Source of the DNA: Paenibacillus_E qinlingensis_A
GTDB taxonomy: Bacteria > Bacillota > Bacilli > Paenibacillales > NBRC-103111
Assembly (NCBI RefSeq): GCF_031455095.1
Contig: NZ_JAVDSB010000016.1
Location: 67,508-131,507 of the forward strand
Length of the DNA stretch: 64,000 nucleotides
Reading direction: 5' to 3'
Under the pieces are notes generated by a model, which was given only the letters and a program-made list of their open reading frames with translations, was not told the DNA's origin and searched no databases. This document shows positions 45,097 to 53,397 of this stretch, piece by piece. The number at the start of each line of letters is the position of its first letter. Positions within the stretch are counted from its first letter, which is position 1. A program made the position numbers and the translations under genes.

Positions 45097-45507
45097 ATGA
45101 CGGATAAGCAGCGGGTGCGGATTCGAATTGAGAGTCGAAGCGGGAGCGAAACTACCGTGCAGAAAGCGCGCGGTGATCTGTACCGCAAAGGCGATCATAC
45201 CTATATCCGCTACGAAGAAGAGCAGAATGAGCTTGGACGGACCGTGACGATCATTAAGCTCGAAGACAATCAGATCCGTATTCTTCGTCAAGGCGATGTA
45301 CAAGCGGAGCAGACCTTCGTTCCCGGAGAGAAGCGGACGGGCTATTATCACACACCACAGCTCCGAATGGAACTGGAAATGGAGACACATCAGCTATCCT
45401 CGGAAGCCATCCATGGGATTGGAATTACGAGATGGAGCTATGATCTATATGCATCAGGCACGCATGCGGGGGCCTATCGAATCAAGTTGTTAATTCAGGA
45501 GGAGTAA
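45097..45507 (+). CDS. DUF1934 (YwiB family) protein
   Basis: The 136-residue protein is DUF1934: TVQKARGDLYRKGDHTYIRYEEEQ, then KLEDNQIRILRQGDVQAEQTFVPG and GITRWSYDLYASG, a beta-barrel-like (calycin/lipocalin-like) pattern. I chose ATG at 45097, with AGGGG upstream; the longer reading frame adds an unlikely hydrophobic stretch. argS follows after 6 bases, so they are co-transcribed, as in Bacillus. Function unknown. Confidence 0.85.
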   Translation: MTDKQRVRIRIESRSGSETTVQKARGDLYRKGDHTYIRYEEEQNELGRTVTIIKLEDNQIRILRQGDVQAEQTFVPGEKRTGYYHTPQLRMELEMETHQLSSEAIHGIGITRWSYDLYASGTHAGAYRIKLLIQEE

Positions 45508-45513
45508 GACGAA

Positions 45514-47187
45514 ATGGATGTTCTTAACGAAGTGAAAGCAAACGTGAAGCAAGCGATCAAAGAAGCGGTTATTGCCGCAGGTATCGTCGAAGAGGCGCAG
45601 CTGCCAGAAATTATTCTCGAAGTGCCGAAAGAGAAAACGCATGGTGACTTCGCGACGAATGTGGCGATGCAGCTGACGCGCATAGCGAAGCAGAATCCTA
45701 GACAAATTGCTGAGCAAATCATCGCCAACCTGAACAAGGATGCAGCGAGTATTGCGCAAGCGGAAATTGCAGGCCCGGGTTTTATCAATTTTAAAATGAA
45801 TCAAGTCTACCTCTATCCGGTGATCGCCGATGTAGCTAAGCTGGGTGACCGTTATGGCGAATCTAACGTGGGTCAAGGTCTCAAAGTGCAAGTAGAGTTC
45901 GTTAGCGCGAATCCTACAGGTTCCCTCCACTTGGGTCACGCGCGTGGCGCAGCGGTTGGTGATGTGCTTTGCAACGTGTTGGATCTTGCGGGCTATGATG
46001 TTTCTCGTGAGTACTACATTAATGATGCGGGTAATCAGGTAATCAACTTGGCCAAATCCATCGAGGCACGCTATTTGCAAGCGCTTGGTCAGGATGCGGA
46101 AATGCCAGAGGATGGCTATTTTGGTGAAGATATTAAGGGCTTCGCAACGGATCTTGCGGCTGCTGAGGGAGATCGTCTGCTTAGCTTGTCGGACGAAGAG
46201 CGTCGTACCTACTTCCGTACTTACGGACTTGAGAAAGAACTCGACAAAATCAAACGCGACTTGGGTCGCTTTGGTGTTCATTTCGACAACTGGTTCTCCG
46301 AAACGTCGATTTATGACAATAACTTTATCCCACCTGTGCTTCAGGAGCTTCGCGATAATGGGCATATCTATGAAGAAGATGGCGCAACTTGGTTGAACAC
46401 GACACCGCTGGGTGATGACAAGAACCGTGTTTTGATCAAAAACGACGGGTCCTTCACCTACCTAACGCCTGATATTGCTTATCACCGCAACAAATTTGGA
46501 CGCGGCTATGACCGCTTAATTAATATTTGGGGCGCTGACCACCACGGCTACATCCCACGGATGAAAGCAGCCATGACAGCCCTAGGCTTTGAAGCAGATC
46601 GACTTGTCGTGCTGATCGCCCAAATGGTGAGCTTATTCCAGAATGGCGAAAAGGTAAAAATGTCCAAGCGTACCGGCAAAGCCGTTACGATGGAGGACTT
46701 GATGGACGAAGTCGGTGTAGATCCGATTCGTTATTTCTTCGCGATGCGGAGCATGGATTCGCATCTTGACTTCGACATGGACTTGGCGGTTTCCCAGTCC
46801 AATGAGAACCCTGTGTTCTATGTGCAATACGCCCATGCACGGATTTGCAGCATCTTCCGTCAGGCGGAAGAGCAGAATATCGCAGTGCTGCCGCTGGAGC
46901 AGGTTGACCTGTCCCAGCTCACCTCGGAAGCCGAGTTCGACTTGCTGCGCAAGATCGGCGAGCTTCCGGAAGAGATCGCCATTGCGGCTGAGCAGTACAC
47001 GCCGCACCGCATGATCCGCTATGTCTACGAACTGGCAAGCCAGTTCCATAGCTACTATAGAGGCCACTACGTCATCACAGATGACGCAGCCTTAACCCAG
47101 GCCCGCCTCGCGCTGCTCGGCGCGTTGCGCACGACCCTAGCCAACACGCTTCGCGTGGTTGGCGTATCTGCCCCTGAGCGGATGTAA
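45514..47187 (+). CDS. argS: arginyl-tRNA synthetase
   Basis: The 557-residue class I synthetase has the N-terminal arginine-specific domain, HLGH (His139-His142, the HIGH motif, in SANPTGSLHLGHARG), KMSKR (Lys382) and a C-terminal anticodon-binding domain (YTPHRMIRYVYELASQFHSYY). It charges tRNA-Arg. SD GGAGGAG precedes ATG. No T-box was seen upstream. Confidence 0.98.
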   Translation: MDVLNEVKANVKQAIKEAVIAAGIVEEAQLPEIILEVPKEKTHGDFATNVAMQLTRIAKQNPRQIAEQIIANLNKDAASIAQAEIAGPGFINFKMNQVYLYPVIADVAKLGDRYGESNVGQGLKVQVEFVSANPTGSLHLGHARGAAVGDVLCNVLDLAGYDVSREYYINDAGNQVINLAKSIEARYLQALGQDAEMPEDGYFGEDIKGFATDLAAAEGDRLLSLSDEERRTYFRTYGLEKELDKIKRDLGRFGVHFDNWFSETSIYDNNFIPPVLQELRDNGHIYEEDGATWLNTTPLGDDKNRVLIKNDGSFTYLTPDIAYHRNKFGRGYDRLINIWGADHHGYIPRMKAAMTALGFEADRLVVLIAQMVSLFQNGEKVKMSKRTGKAVTMEDLMDEVGVDPIRYFFAMRSMDSHLDFDMDLAVSQSNENPVFYVQYAHARICSIFRQAEEQNIAVLPLEQVDLSQLTSEAEFDLLRKIGELPEEIAIAAEQYTPHRMIRYVYELASQFHSYYRGHYVITDDAALTQARLALLGALRTTLANTLRVVGVSAPERM

Positions 47188-47200
47188 TCCCCGCTCAACG

Positions 47201-47245
47201 AGAATAAGCTCCCTTGACCATAGGTCAGAGGGAGCTTATTCTTTT
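47201..47245. terminator. bidirectional terminator between argS and protease gene
   Basis: AGAATAAGCTCCCT (47201-47214) pairs with AGGGAGCTTATTCT (47229-47242), with inner TGACC/GGTCA; T run follows. Confidence 0.9.
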
Positions 47246-47270
47246 AGGCGCTGGGGTTCCGTCAGCGCCA

Positions 47271-48437
47271 TTAATCTTGCCCCGCTGCGCGGATCGCTCG
47301 CGGAGCGTTCAATTGCCCAGGCTGCCACTTGGCGTTGGCGCGCTTGTTCAGCGGGAATGCGCAGCGGCGCAGCGCATTCTTGATTTGCTGCGGCGACATG
47401 GATCGCAGCGAAAGCATGAGAGCGATAACGCCGCTTACATGCGCCGTTGCCATAGAAGTGCCGCTGAGCTCGTTGTATTTGCCGCCGAGCCAAGCGGAAT
47501 ACACACGCTCGCCAGGTGCATAGATGTCGATTTGTGCGCCTTGATTGCTGAAGGGAGCAATCCGGCCCGTTCGTGTTGTCGCGCCAACGGAGACGACTTG
47601 GGAAAAGCGAGCAGGGTAATCGACCGTTTTCTTTCTGCCGTCATTGCCGGAAGAAGCTACGATAACCTTCCCTCTGTAATAAGCATTGAGTACCGCTTGT
47701 TCCAAAGATGGGTTGTATGTCTTCATGCCGAAGCTCATATTAATTATATCGAGGTCGTTTTGCACGCACCAATCAATACCCGCGATGATATCGGATACAT
47801 AGGCGCTTCCATTTTGGTCAAAAGCCTTAACAGGATGAATGATAGCTCGCGGTGCTACTCCTATAATACCTGAACTACGGCCTGTTGCCGCGATAGTACC
47901 CGCGATATGTGTACCATGACCGTTATCATCATGGGGCATCAATCTGCGATTTAATAAATTGATGCCTTGCGAAATGGAGTTTCGCAAATCAGGATGCTTG
48001 AAGTCAATGCCGGTATCGATGACGCCGACGTGAATATTTTGCCCCACAGATTTACTCCAGATTTCTGGAGCGCCGATTTGATCAACCCCCCATGGAATCG
48101 TGCGCGTACGTGAGCTGGATAAAATACTAGCTCGTTTGGGTACCGTCTTTTTACCCTTAATTTTATTTATTAATAATTTCGTATCCGCTTCGATACGTGT
48201 CGTGCTGGAAAAACTTCTGAGTTTGGTATCTGGACACAGCATGCAAGAGAAGGCATGAATAATGTCCAAAGGTTGAACTTGGGATAGTTTGGGGAGTTCA
48301 GACGTCTTGCGAAGGAGTTCTGACTTGCAGGCAAAGTAATCCGTCTTTGAGGTGAAATGGATAAGGTACTTTCTTGCTGGTTGTTTAGTAAGACCTACAT
48401 CTTCATGAAGCAGATGAAGAAAGGTGGCTGTATCCAT
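47271..48437 (-). CDS. subtilisin-like serine protease (S8 family) without signal peptide
   Basis: The 388-residue protein has an S8 catalytic domain with Asp141 (VGVIDTGID), His174 (DDNGHGTHIAG) and Ser328 (ELSGTSMATAHV), and the oxyanion Asn in ASSGND. No signal peptide is visible: the N-terminus is MDTATFLHLLHEDVG. So it may be intracellular, or exported by another path. Residues 1-110 form an unusual N-terminal extension with several cysteines. SD GGGGGGA precedes ATG. Confidence 0.85.
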   Translation of the reverse strand: MDTATFLHLLHEDVGLTKQPARKYLIHFTSKTDYFACKSELLRKTSELPKLSQVQPLDIIHAFSCMLCPDTKLRSFSSTTRIEADTKLLINKIKGKKTVPKRASILSSSRTRTIPWGVDQIGAPEIWSKSVGQNIHVGVIDTGIDFKHPDLRNSISQGINLLNRRLMPHDDNGHGTHIAGTIAATGRSSGIIGVAPRAIIHPVKAFDQNGSAYVSDIIAGIDWCVQNDLDIINMSFGMKTYNPSLEQAVLNAYYRGKVIVASSGNDGRKKTVDYPARFSQVVSVGATTRTGRIAPFSNQGAQIDIYAPGERVYSAWLGGKYNELSGTSMATAHVSGVIALMLSLRSMSPQQIKNALRRCAFPLNKRANAKWQPGQLNAPRAIRAAGQD

Positions 48438-48519
48438 CGTGCCATCCCCCCGTTACAGCGTATGTTCGTATCTCCCCTATCTTATGTACAGGTCATCGCA
48501 CTTGACCGTGTCATCGCCT

Positions 48520-48706
48520 TTATAGAGGTAGTCAAAAAGTCCAATTTTGATCACGAAGTAGTCCAAGATGCTTATTCGACATCGAATATTGAATTCAGCC
48601 GGAACTTCCGGTGCTCACGTAGCTTCCACTACGCTCCGCTTCTCATTTCCTAGCTTCTTCCAATCTTCTCGGTGCTGAAAATCGGACTTTTTAACCACAC
48701 CTTATA
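48520..48706. repeat. inverted-repeat-bounded intergenic element (MITE-like)
   Basis: AAAAAGTCCAATTTT (48534-48548) and AAAATCGGACTTTTT (48678-48692) are inverted repeats with one mismatch, and the flanks (AGGTAGTC / GGTTAA rc) continue with weaker matching. Inside lies a palindrome ATTCGA-CA-TCGAAT and a GTAG/CTAC hairpin. The element carries no open frame and sits in the 568-base region between the protease and rpoE genes. Confidence 0.55.
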
Positions 48707-48913
48707 GAAATAAATGGGTGCAAAGCCGTGTCAGATGCGTAGGTTCAACATAGGATACATAGAGAGGCGCGGGCAGGAGTGTCTCTTTCTCAGGTAGTGG
48801 AAACGACAGCTGCTCAATAACTGGCGGTTCCTATGGGTACAGTCGCGGGCGGGGGGGGACCTTCGCCTGTATTCCTTTTTATGGGTTGTTTTCAGGCGTT
48901 TATTTTAGGGTAG

Positions 48914-48942
48914 TTGCAATTTTAGAAAAAATAGGTTTTACT
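48914..48942 (+). promoter_or_regulatory. promoter of rpoE
   Basis: TTGCAA (48914-48919), 17 bases, TTTACT (48937-48942), about 65 bases before the rpoE start. The rest of 48707-49006 shows nothing else gene-like. Confidence 0.5.
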
Positions 48943-49006
48943 TAATGAAGATATTGGTTATGGTAGATAACGTAGTCAAGAAATGATCGAAAAGGATGTG
49001 CCTTAG

Positions 49007-49588
49007 ATGAGCAACGAATACACACTCAAAATCACCACAGAGCAAGCACGCGAAATGCCCATGGTGGATTTGGCGTTCGAATTGCTGAAGTCGGCGAATA
49101 CGCCGTTTTACTATCGTGAACTTATGGCTGAAATTGCTAAAATAAAAGGGCTTTCTGAAGATAATGTCATGAATGTAATTGCCCAACTATATACGGAGAT
49201 CAACATCGATGGTCGTTTTGCTTGTGTAGGTACGAACCTATGGGGCTTGAAGCGTTGGTACCCAGTTGAGAAGTCCGACGATGCGGTTGGCAATGCGAAG
49301 CGTCCTAGAATTATCAATGACGAAGATGATGATCTGGATGAAGACGTGTATGCGGAAGAAGAAGATACATACGCAGAAGAAGACGAGTACGATGCATTTG
49401 GTACCGAAACCGAAGAGGAAGAAGAAGCGGAAGAGGATACTGAATTCTTCGAAGATGAAGAAATTGAAGAGGATCTTGGTGAAGCGGGTATCGAAGAGAG
49501 TGACGATGCTGACGACGAAGAAGATGACTTGGATGAAGATTCCGAAGATGATGAAGACGATTTGGATGATGACGAAGACGACAAATAA
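49007..49588 (+). CDS. rpoE: DNA-directed RNA polymerase delta subunit
   Basis: The 193-residue protein has a folded N-terminal domain (about 1-90: MSNEYTLKITTEQAREMPMVDLAFELLKSAN, LWGLKRWYP) and a C-terminal tail that is almost only Asp and Glu, the hallmark of Firmicute RNA polymerase delta. Delta speeds recycling of polymerase and helps respond to NTP levels. It is followed by a terminator and then pyrG, as in Bacillus. Confidence 0.95.
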   Translation: MSNEYTLKITTEQAREMPMVDLAFELLKSANTPFYYRELMAEIAKIKGLSEDNVMNVIAQLYTEINIDGRFACVGTNLWGLKRWYPVEKSDDAVGNAKRPRIINDEDDDLDEDVYAEEEDTYAEEDEYDAFGTETEEEEEAEEDTEFFEDEEIEEDLGEAGIEESDDADDEEDDLDEDSEDDEDDLDDDEDDK

Positions 49589-49669
49589 CTTGTCTTGACA
49601 GTCACTACACGTTCAGAGTAAACTATTGCATGGGCTTTAAAAGAATCTTAACAATTCGCGCATGCGTTC

Positions 49670-49706
49670 AAAAAGTGCCCCGTCACTACGGGTGTCACTT
49701 TTTTTT
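49670..49706 (+). terminator. intrinsic terminator after rpoE
   Basis: AAAAAGTG and CACTTTTT arms, with CCCG/CGGG inside, are followed by a run of T. The remaining 49707-49919 leads into pyrG; I did not see a GGGC-type pyrG attenuator there. Confidence 0.8.
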
Positions 49707-49919
49707 GTTTTTTTGCGCTTTTTTTTGTAATTTGTTCATGAAAACACTTATTTAGCAGAAGCTAATGCTATTACACCTTTGTTCTGGCGACACCCAAGAG
49801 CTTATGCTTAAGAGGCCAGTTTTCTAGCACCTTTTCACACTTATTTTCATGTTTATAACGATGCCAGTAGTCTGGCAAAATCTAAAGCGGAAGCTTATAA
49901 CTTTAAGGAGGCGTACATA

Positions 49920-51521
49920 GTGACAAAATACATTTTCGTTACGGGAGGCGTAGTTTCATCCCTTGGCAAAGGAATTACCGCAGCTTCCTTAGGAAGATTG
50001 CTTAAGAACAGAGGTTTGAAAGTTACAATTCAGAAGTTCGATCCTTATATTAACGTGGACCCAGGAACAATGAGTCCTTACCAGCACGGCGAAGTTTTCG
50101 TAACGGATGATGGTGCAGAAACGGATCTGGATTTAGGTCATTATGAGCGTTTTATCGACATTAACTTGTCCAAAAGCTCGAACGTGACTTCAGGTAAAGT
50201 GTATTCTTCAGTTATTACCAAAGAGCGTCGTGGTGAGTATTTAGGCGGAACAGTTCAAGTCATCCCGCATATTACTAATGAAATCAAAGAGCGTGTGATT
50301 CGCGCAGGCCGTGAAGCCGGGTCCGATGTGGTTATCACTGAAATCGGTGGTACTGTAGGGGATATCGAGAGCTTGCCGTTCCTTGAAGCGATTCGTCAAA
50401 TGAAAAATGATATCGGCCGCGAGAATGTGATGTACATTCACGTTACGTTGATTCCTTATATCAAAGCAGCTGGTGAAGTGAAAACCAAGCCAACTCAACA
50501 TAGCGTTAAAGAACTACGCGGCTTAGGTATTCAACCGCATGTGATTGTATGCCGTACAGAGCATTCTTTGACAGAAGATATGAAGCGCAAGCTTGCCTTG
50601 TTCTGTGACATTGATCCAGCAGCTGTCATTGAATGTAAAGATGCAGAAACCCTGTATGAAGTTCCGATGATGCTTCGTGAGCAAGGTCTAGATGATTACG
50701 TAGTGAATCACTTGAAGCTTTCAACGAATCAACCGGATATGACAGAGTGGGAAAGCCTTGTTCGCAAAGTCAAATCCTTAACGAAGAAAACCGAGATCGC
50801 CATCGTAGGGAAGTATGTTGCTCTTCATGATGCGTATCTAAGTATTGTTGAAGCGTTAGGACATGCAGGTATCGATAACGATTCCGAAATTGATATTCGT
50901 TGGGTTAACGCAGAGGATATTTACGACCATAACGTACATTCCCTTCTTTCTGGCGTTCAAGGTATTCTTGTGCCAGGCGGTTTTGGGGATCGCGGAATCG
51001 AAGGTAAAGTCGCGGCGATTCGTTACGCACGTGAGAAAGAAATTCCTTTCTTCGGTATTTGTTTGGGGATGCAAGTTGCTGTTATTGAGTACGCTCGTTC
51101 CGTTTGTGGCTTGGATGGCGCGAATAGTTCCGAGATCAATCCAACAACCGCATATCCAGTAATCGACCTATTGCCAGAGCAAAAGGATATCGAGAATCTA
51201 GGCGGAACTATGCGTTTGGGTCTATACCCTTGTAAATTGACGCCAGGATCACTTGCTGCGACGACATACAACGATGAGCTTGTCTACGAAAGACATCGTC
51301 ACCGGTATGAATTTAATAACGAGTACCGCGAATTGATTGAATCCGCTGGCTTGCGTATTTCAGGGACATCACCAGATGGTCGTCTGGTCGAAATGGTTGA
51401 ACTTCCAGGTCACCCATGGTTCTTGGCTGTGCAATTCCACCCGGAATTCACATCACGTCCGAACCGTCCACAGCCGCTTTTCCGTGAATTTGTGAAGGCT
51501 GCGCAATTGATTGCTCATTAA
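49920..51521 (+). CDS. pyrG: CTP synthase
   Basis: The 533-residue enzyme has an N-terminal ATP-dependent amidoligase domain (VTGGVVSSLGKGITAASLGRLL, KFDPYINVDPGTMSPYQHGEVFV) and a C-terminal class I glutamine amidotransferase domain with the catalytic Cys in FFGICLGMQ and His/Glu in VQFHPEF. It makes CTP from UTP and glutamine. Start is GTG with SD AAGGAGG. The gene lies between rpoE and spo0F. Confidence 0.98.
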   Translation: MTKYIFVTGGVVSSLGKGITAASLGRLLKNRGLKVTIQKFDPYINVDPGTMSPYQHGEVFVTDDGAETDLDLGHYERFIDINLSKSSNVTSGKVYSSVITKERRGEYLGGTVQVIPHITNEIKERVIRAGREAGSDVVITEIGGTVGDIESLPFLEAIRQMKNDIGRENVMYIHVTLIPYIKAAGEVKTKPTQHSVKELRGLGIQPHVIVCRTEHSLTEDMKRKLALFCDIDPAAVIECKDAETLYEVPMMLREQGLDDYVVNHLKLSTNQPDMTEWESLVRKVKSLTKKTEIAIVGKYVALHDAYLSIVEALGHAGIDNDSEIDIRWVNAEDIYDHNVHSLLSGVQGILVPGGFGDRGIEGKVAAIRYAREKEIPFFGICLGMQVAVIEYARSVCGLDGANSSEINPTTAYPVIDLLPEQKDIENLGGTMRLGLYPCKLTPGSLAATTYNDELVYERHRHRYEFNNEYRELIESAGLRISGTSPDGRLVEMVELPGHPWFLAVQFHPEFTSRPNRPQPLFREFVKAAQLIAH

Positions 51522-51604
51522 AATTTCACGTTGCTGAACTAGAGTACTCTCTCCTGTTTATCAACTTTTTTGTAAAAGTTTTCAAAATAAATGCTCTCCT
51601 CGGA

Positions 51605-51629
51605 AGGAAAACGAAAACGAATAGCGAAT
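51605..51629 (+). promoter_or_regulatory. candidate sigma-H promoter of spo0F
   Basis: AGGAAAA (51605-51611), 11 bases, AGCGAAT (51623-51629) fit the sigma-H consensus (RnAGGAwWW-N11-12-RnnGAATww). A sigma-A-like TTGACA follows at 51633. GAAAACGAATA (51613-51623) and TATTCGTTTTC (51657-51667) form an inverted repeat flanking the start region. Confidence 0.6.
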
Positions 51630-51684
51630 ACCTTGACACATAGGATTGGAACTTGTTATTCGTTTTCGGGAGGGGACTTGGCTG

Positions 51685-52077
51685 ATGAAGAAAAAAGTAT
51701 TGGTAGTCGATGATCAAAATGGAATTCGTGTACTCCTCATGGAAGTGTTTAGTAACGAAGGGTACGATACCTATCAAGCCTCCAATGGCAAGTTGGCCTT
51801 GGAAATTGTAAGAAATGTTTCGCCTGATCTCATACTTCTCGACATGAAGATCCCTGGTATGGATGGACTTGATATCTTGAAGCATGTCAAAGAGATCGAT
51901 GTGTCGATTAAAGTCATCATGATGACGGCCTATGGTGAGCTGGACATGATCAAAGAAGCGACAGATTTAGGCGCGATTATGCATTTTACGAAGCCATTTG
52001 ATATTGATGAGCTGCGTCTAGCCGTTAATATGCAATTGAATAATGAGTCGAGCAGTGGTTTTGCTGTAGGATCCTAG
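51685..52077 (+). CDS. spo0F: sporulation initiation phosphotransferase Spo0F
   Basis: The 130-residue protein is a stand-alone receiver domain: acidic pair VVDDQNGIRVLL (Asp9, Asp10), phosphate site LILLDMKIPGMDG (Asp53), Thr in MMTAYGELDM and Lys in FTKPFDIDEL, close to Spo0F in Bacillus. It passes phosphate from sensor kinases to Spo0B. I chose ATG at 51685 (SD GGGAGGGG, 9 bases). It lies between pyrG and fba, the classic place. Confidence 0.95.
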   Translation: MKKKVLVVDDQNGIRVLLMEVFSNEGYDTYQASNGKLALEIVRNVSPDLILLDMKIPGMDGLDILKHVKEIDVSIKVIMMTAYGELDMIKEATDLGAIMHFTKPFDIDELRLAVNMQLNNESSSGFAVGS

Positions 52078-52094
52078 TTATAGGGTCTTTTTTT
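52070..52094 (+). terminator. terminator overlapping the spo0F stop
   Basis: GATCCTA (52070-52076) pairs with TAGGGTC (52081-52087), then T7. The hairpin includes the stop codon. Confidence 0.75.
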
Positions 52095-52118
52095 GTTTAT
52101 GGAAAAATGAAGGCTTGG

Positions 52119-52147
52119 TTATCATTTGAAAAGTTATGTGCTATAAT
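52119..52147 (+). promoter_or_regulatory. promoter of fba
   Basis: TTATCA (52119-52124), a 17-base spacer and TATAAT (52142-52147), with an extended TGC before the -10. It is 65 bases upstream of the fba start. Confidence 0.65.
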
Positions 52148-52211
52148 AACTCAGGTATGAACAGAGAGCGGTATGCGCATCTACTAAAGAGGTTCTAGGA
52201 GGAAGAGAAAC

Positions 52212-53066
52212 ATGGCATTGGTTTCAATGAATGAATTTTTACCTAAGGCAAAAGCAGGGAAATATGCGGTTGGTCAATTTAACATGAACAATCTTGAGTT
52301 TGCTCAAGCAATTGTGGACGCAGCAATTGAACTGAACTCCCCGTTCATTTATGGTGTTAGCGAAGGCGCACTGAAATATATGGGTATCGAGTTTACTGTA
52401 GCTCTTGCAGAAGCAGCAGCTAAGAAATCCGGTCTTCCGATCGCTTTGCATTTAGATCACGGTAGTTCGTTTGAAGTAGCAATGAAATGTATCCGTGCAG
52501 GATTCAGCTCTGTTATGTTCGATGGTTCCCACTATTCTTTCGAAGAAAACATTCGTTTGACGAAAGAAGTTGTTAAAGCAGCTCGTGCTATGGGCGTATC
52601 CGTTGAGGGTGAGCTTGGAACAATTGGTGGCGTTGAGGATGACATCTCTGTTGATGAAGAGCACGCTAACCTTGCAAAACCAGAAGAAGCTATCCGCTTC
52701 TACGAAGAAACAGGCGTTGATTGCTTGGCAATCGCAGTAGGTACTGCACACGGTATGTACGCTGGCGAGCCAAACATTCACTTTGATATCATTGAAGCAG
52801 TTTCCAAAGCGATCCCAGTTCCAGTTGTATTACACGGTGGATCTGGCGTTCCAGACGAAATGATCCGTAAATCTATTGCAGCAGGCGTTGGCAAAATCAA
52901 CGTGAACACAGAGAACCAAGTGGCATGCACAGAAAGCATCCGCGCAGCTCTGAACAAAGATGCTAAAATTTATGATCCTCGTAAATATCTAACCCCAGCT
53001 CGTAACGCTATGATCGAAGTAGTAAAATCCAAAATTCAATTGTTCGGAAGCAGCAACCAAGCTTAA
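52212..53066 (+). CDS. fba: class II fructose-bisphosphate aldolase
   Basis: The 284-residue zinc enzyme has zinc- and substrate-binding motifs PIALHLDHGSSF (His, Asp), VEGELGTIGG, AIAVGTAHGMYAG (His) and VVLHGGSGVPDE (His). It splits fructose 1,6-bisphosphate in glycolysis. SD TAGGAGGA precedes ATG. The gene follows spo0F with its own promoter. Confidence 0.97.
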   Translation: MALVSMNEFLPKAKAGKYAVGQFNMNNLEFAQAIVDAAIELNSPFIYGVSEGALKYMGIEFTVALAEAAAKKSGLPIALHLDHGSSFEVAMKCIRAGFSSVMFDGSHYSFEENIRLTKEVVKAARAMGVSVEGELGTIGGVEDDISVDEEHANLAKPEEAIRFYEETGVDCLAIAVGTAHGMYAGEPNIHFDIIEAVSKAIPVPVVLHGGSGVPDEMIRKSIAAGVGKINVNTENQVACTESIRAALNKDAKIYDPRKYLTPARNAMIEVVKSKIQLFGSSNQA

Positions 53067-53098
53067 TTCCAAATTGTATAGACAGGATAGGAAATGCA

Positions 53099-53150
53099 GC
53101 AATACACAGATGGATGGTCGACAATCGTTGCCATCTGTCTGTGTTATTGC
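53099..53150 (+). terminator. long bulged hairpin downstream of fba
   Basis: GCAATACACAGATGG (about 53099-53113) pairs imperfectly with CCATCTGTCTGTGTTATTGC (53131-53150). It has no T run, so it is either a weak terminator or an RNA-stabilising hairpin. The rest of 53151-53397 is AT-rich leader of murA in which I see nothing else. Confidence 0.55.
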
Positions 53151-53397
53151 GGGCGTTTCCTTCTTCTATTTGTTGATATCAAGTTAAAGCAACCTTCTTT
53201 TGCTTCGAAATAACTGTGACAAACGTGCTTAGCCCTATGGGGGAGCGAAGTCGTTTGTTTACCTCGCCATTATTTATTTAATTCCTTTTTTGTGGATTTT
53301 CGTCGAATAATTGTGGAAATACGTAGGATTTGTTGATTGTCGTTCATGGGTTTGGGTTTGTGGTTAGTGAGAAGGCACCTGGTTTAGGGGGAGAAGT

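Noticed and set aside
45097..45507. Longer start of the DUF1934 gene at 44926
   Set aside because: It would run into the preceding terminator, has no SD and adds about 57 residues unlike the family.
49111..49605. Antisense Ser-rich frame of 164 codons
   Set aside because: It is the mirror of the Asp/Glu tail of rpoE; no SD and no family.
49707..49919. CTP-sensitive attenuator of pyrG (GGGC slippage type)
   Set aside because: No GGGCT start with matching hairpin was seen; only a short GCCAG/CTGGC hairpin without T run at 49864-49877.
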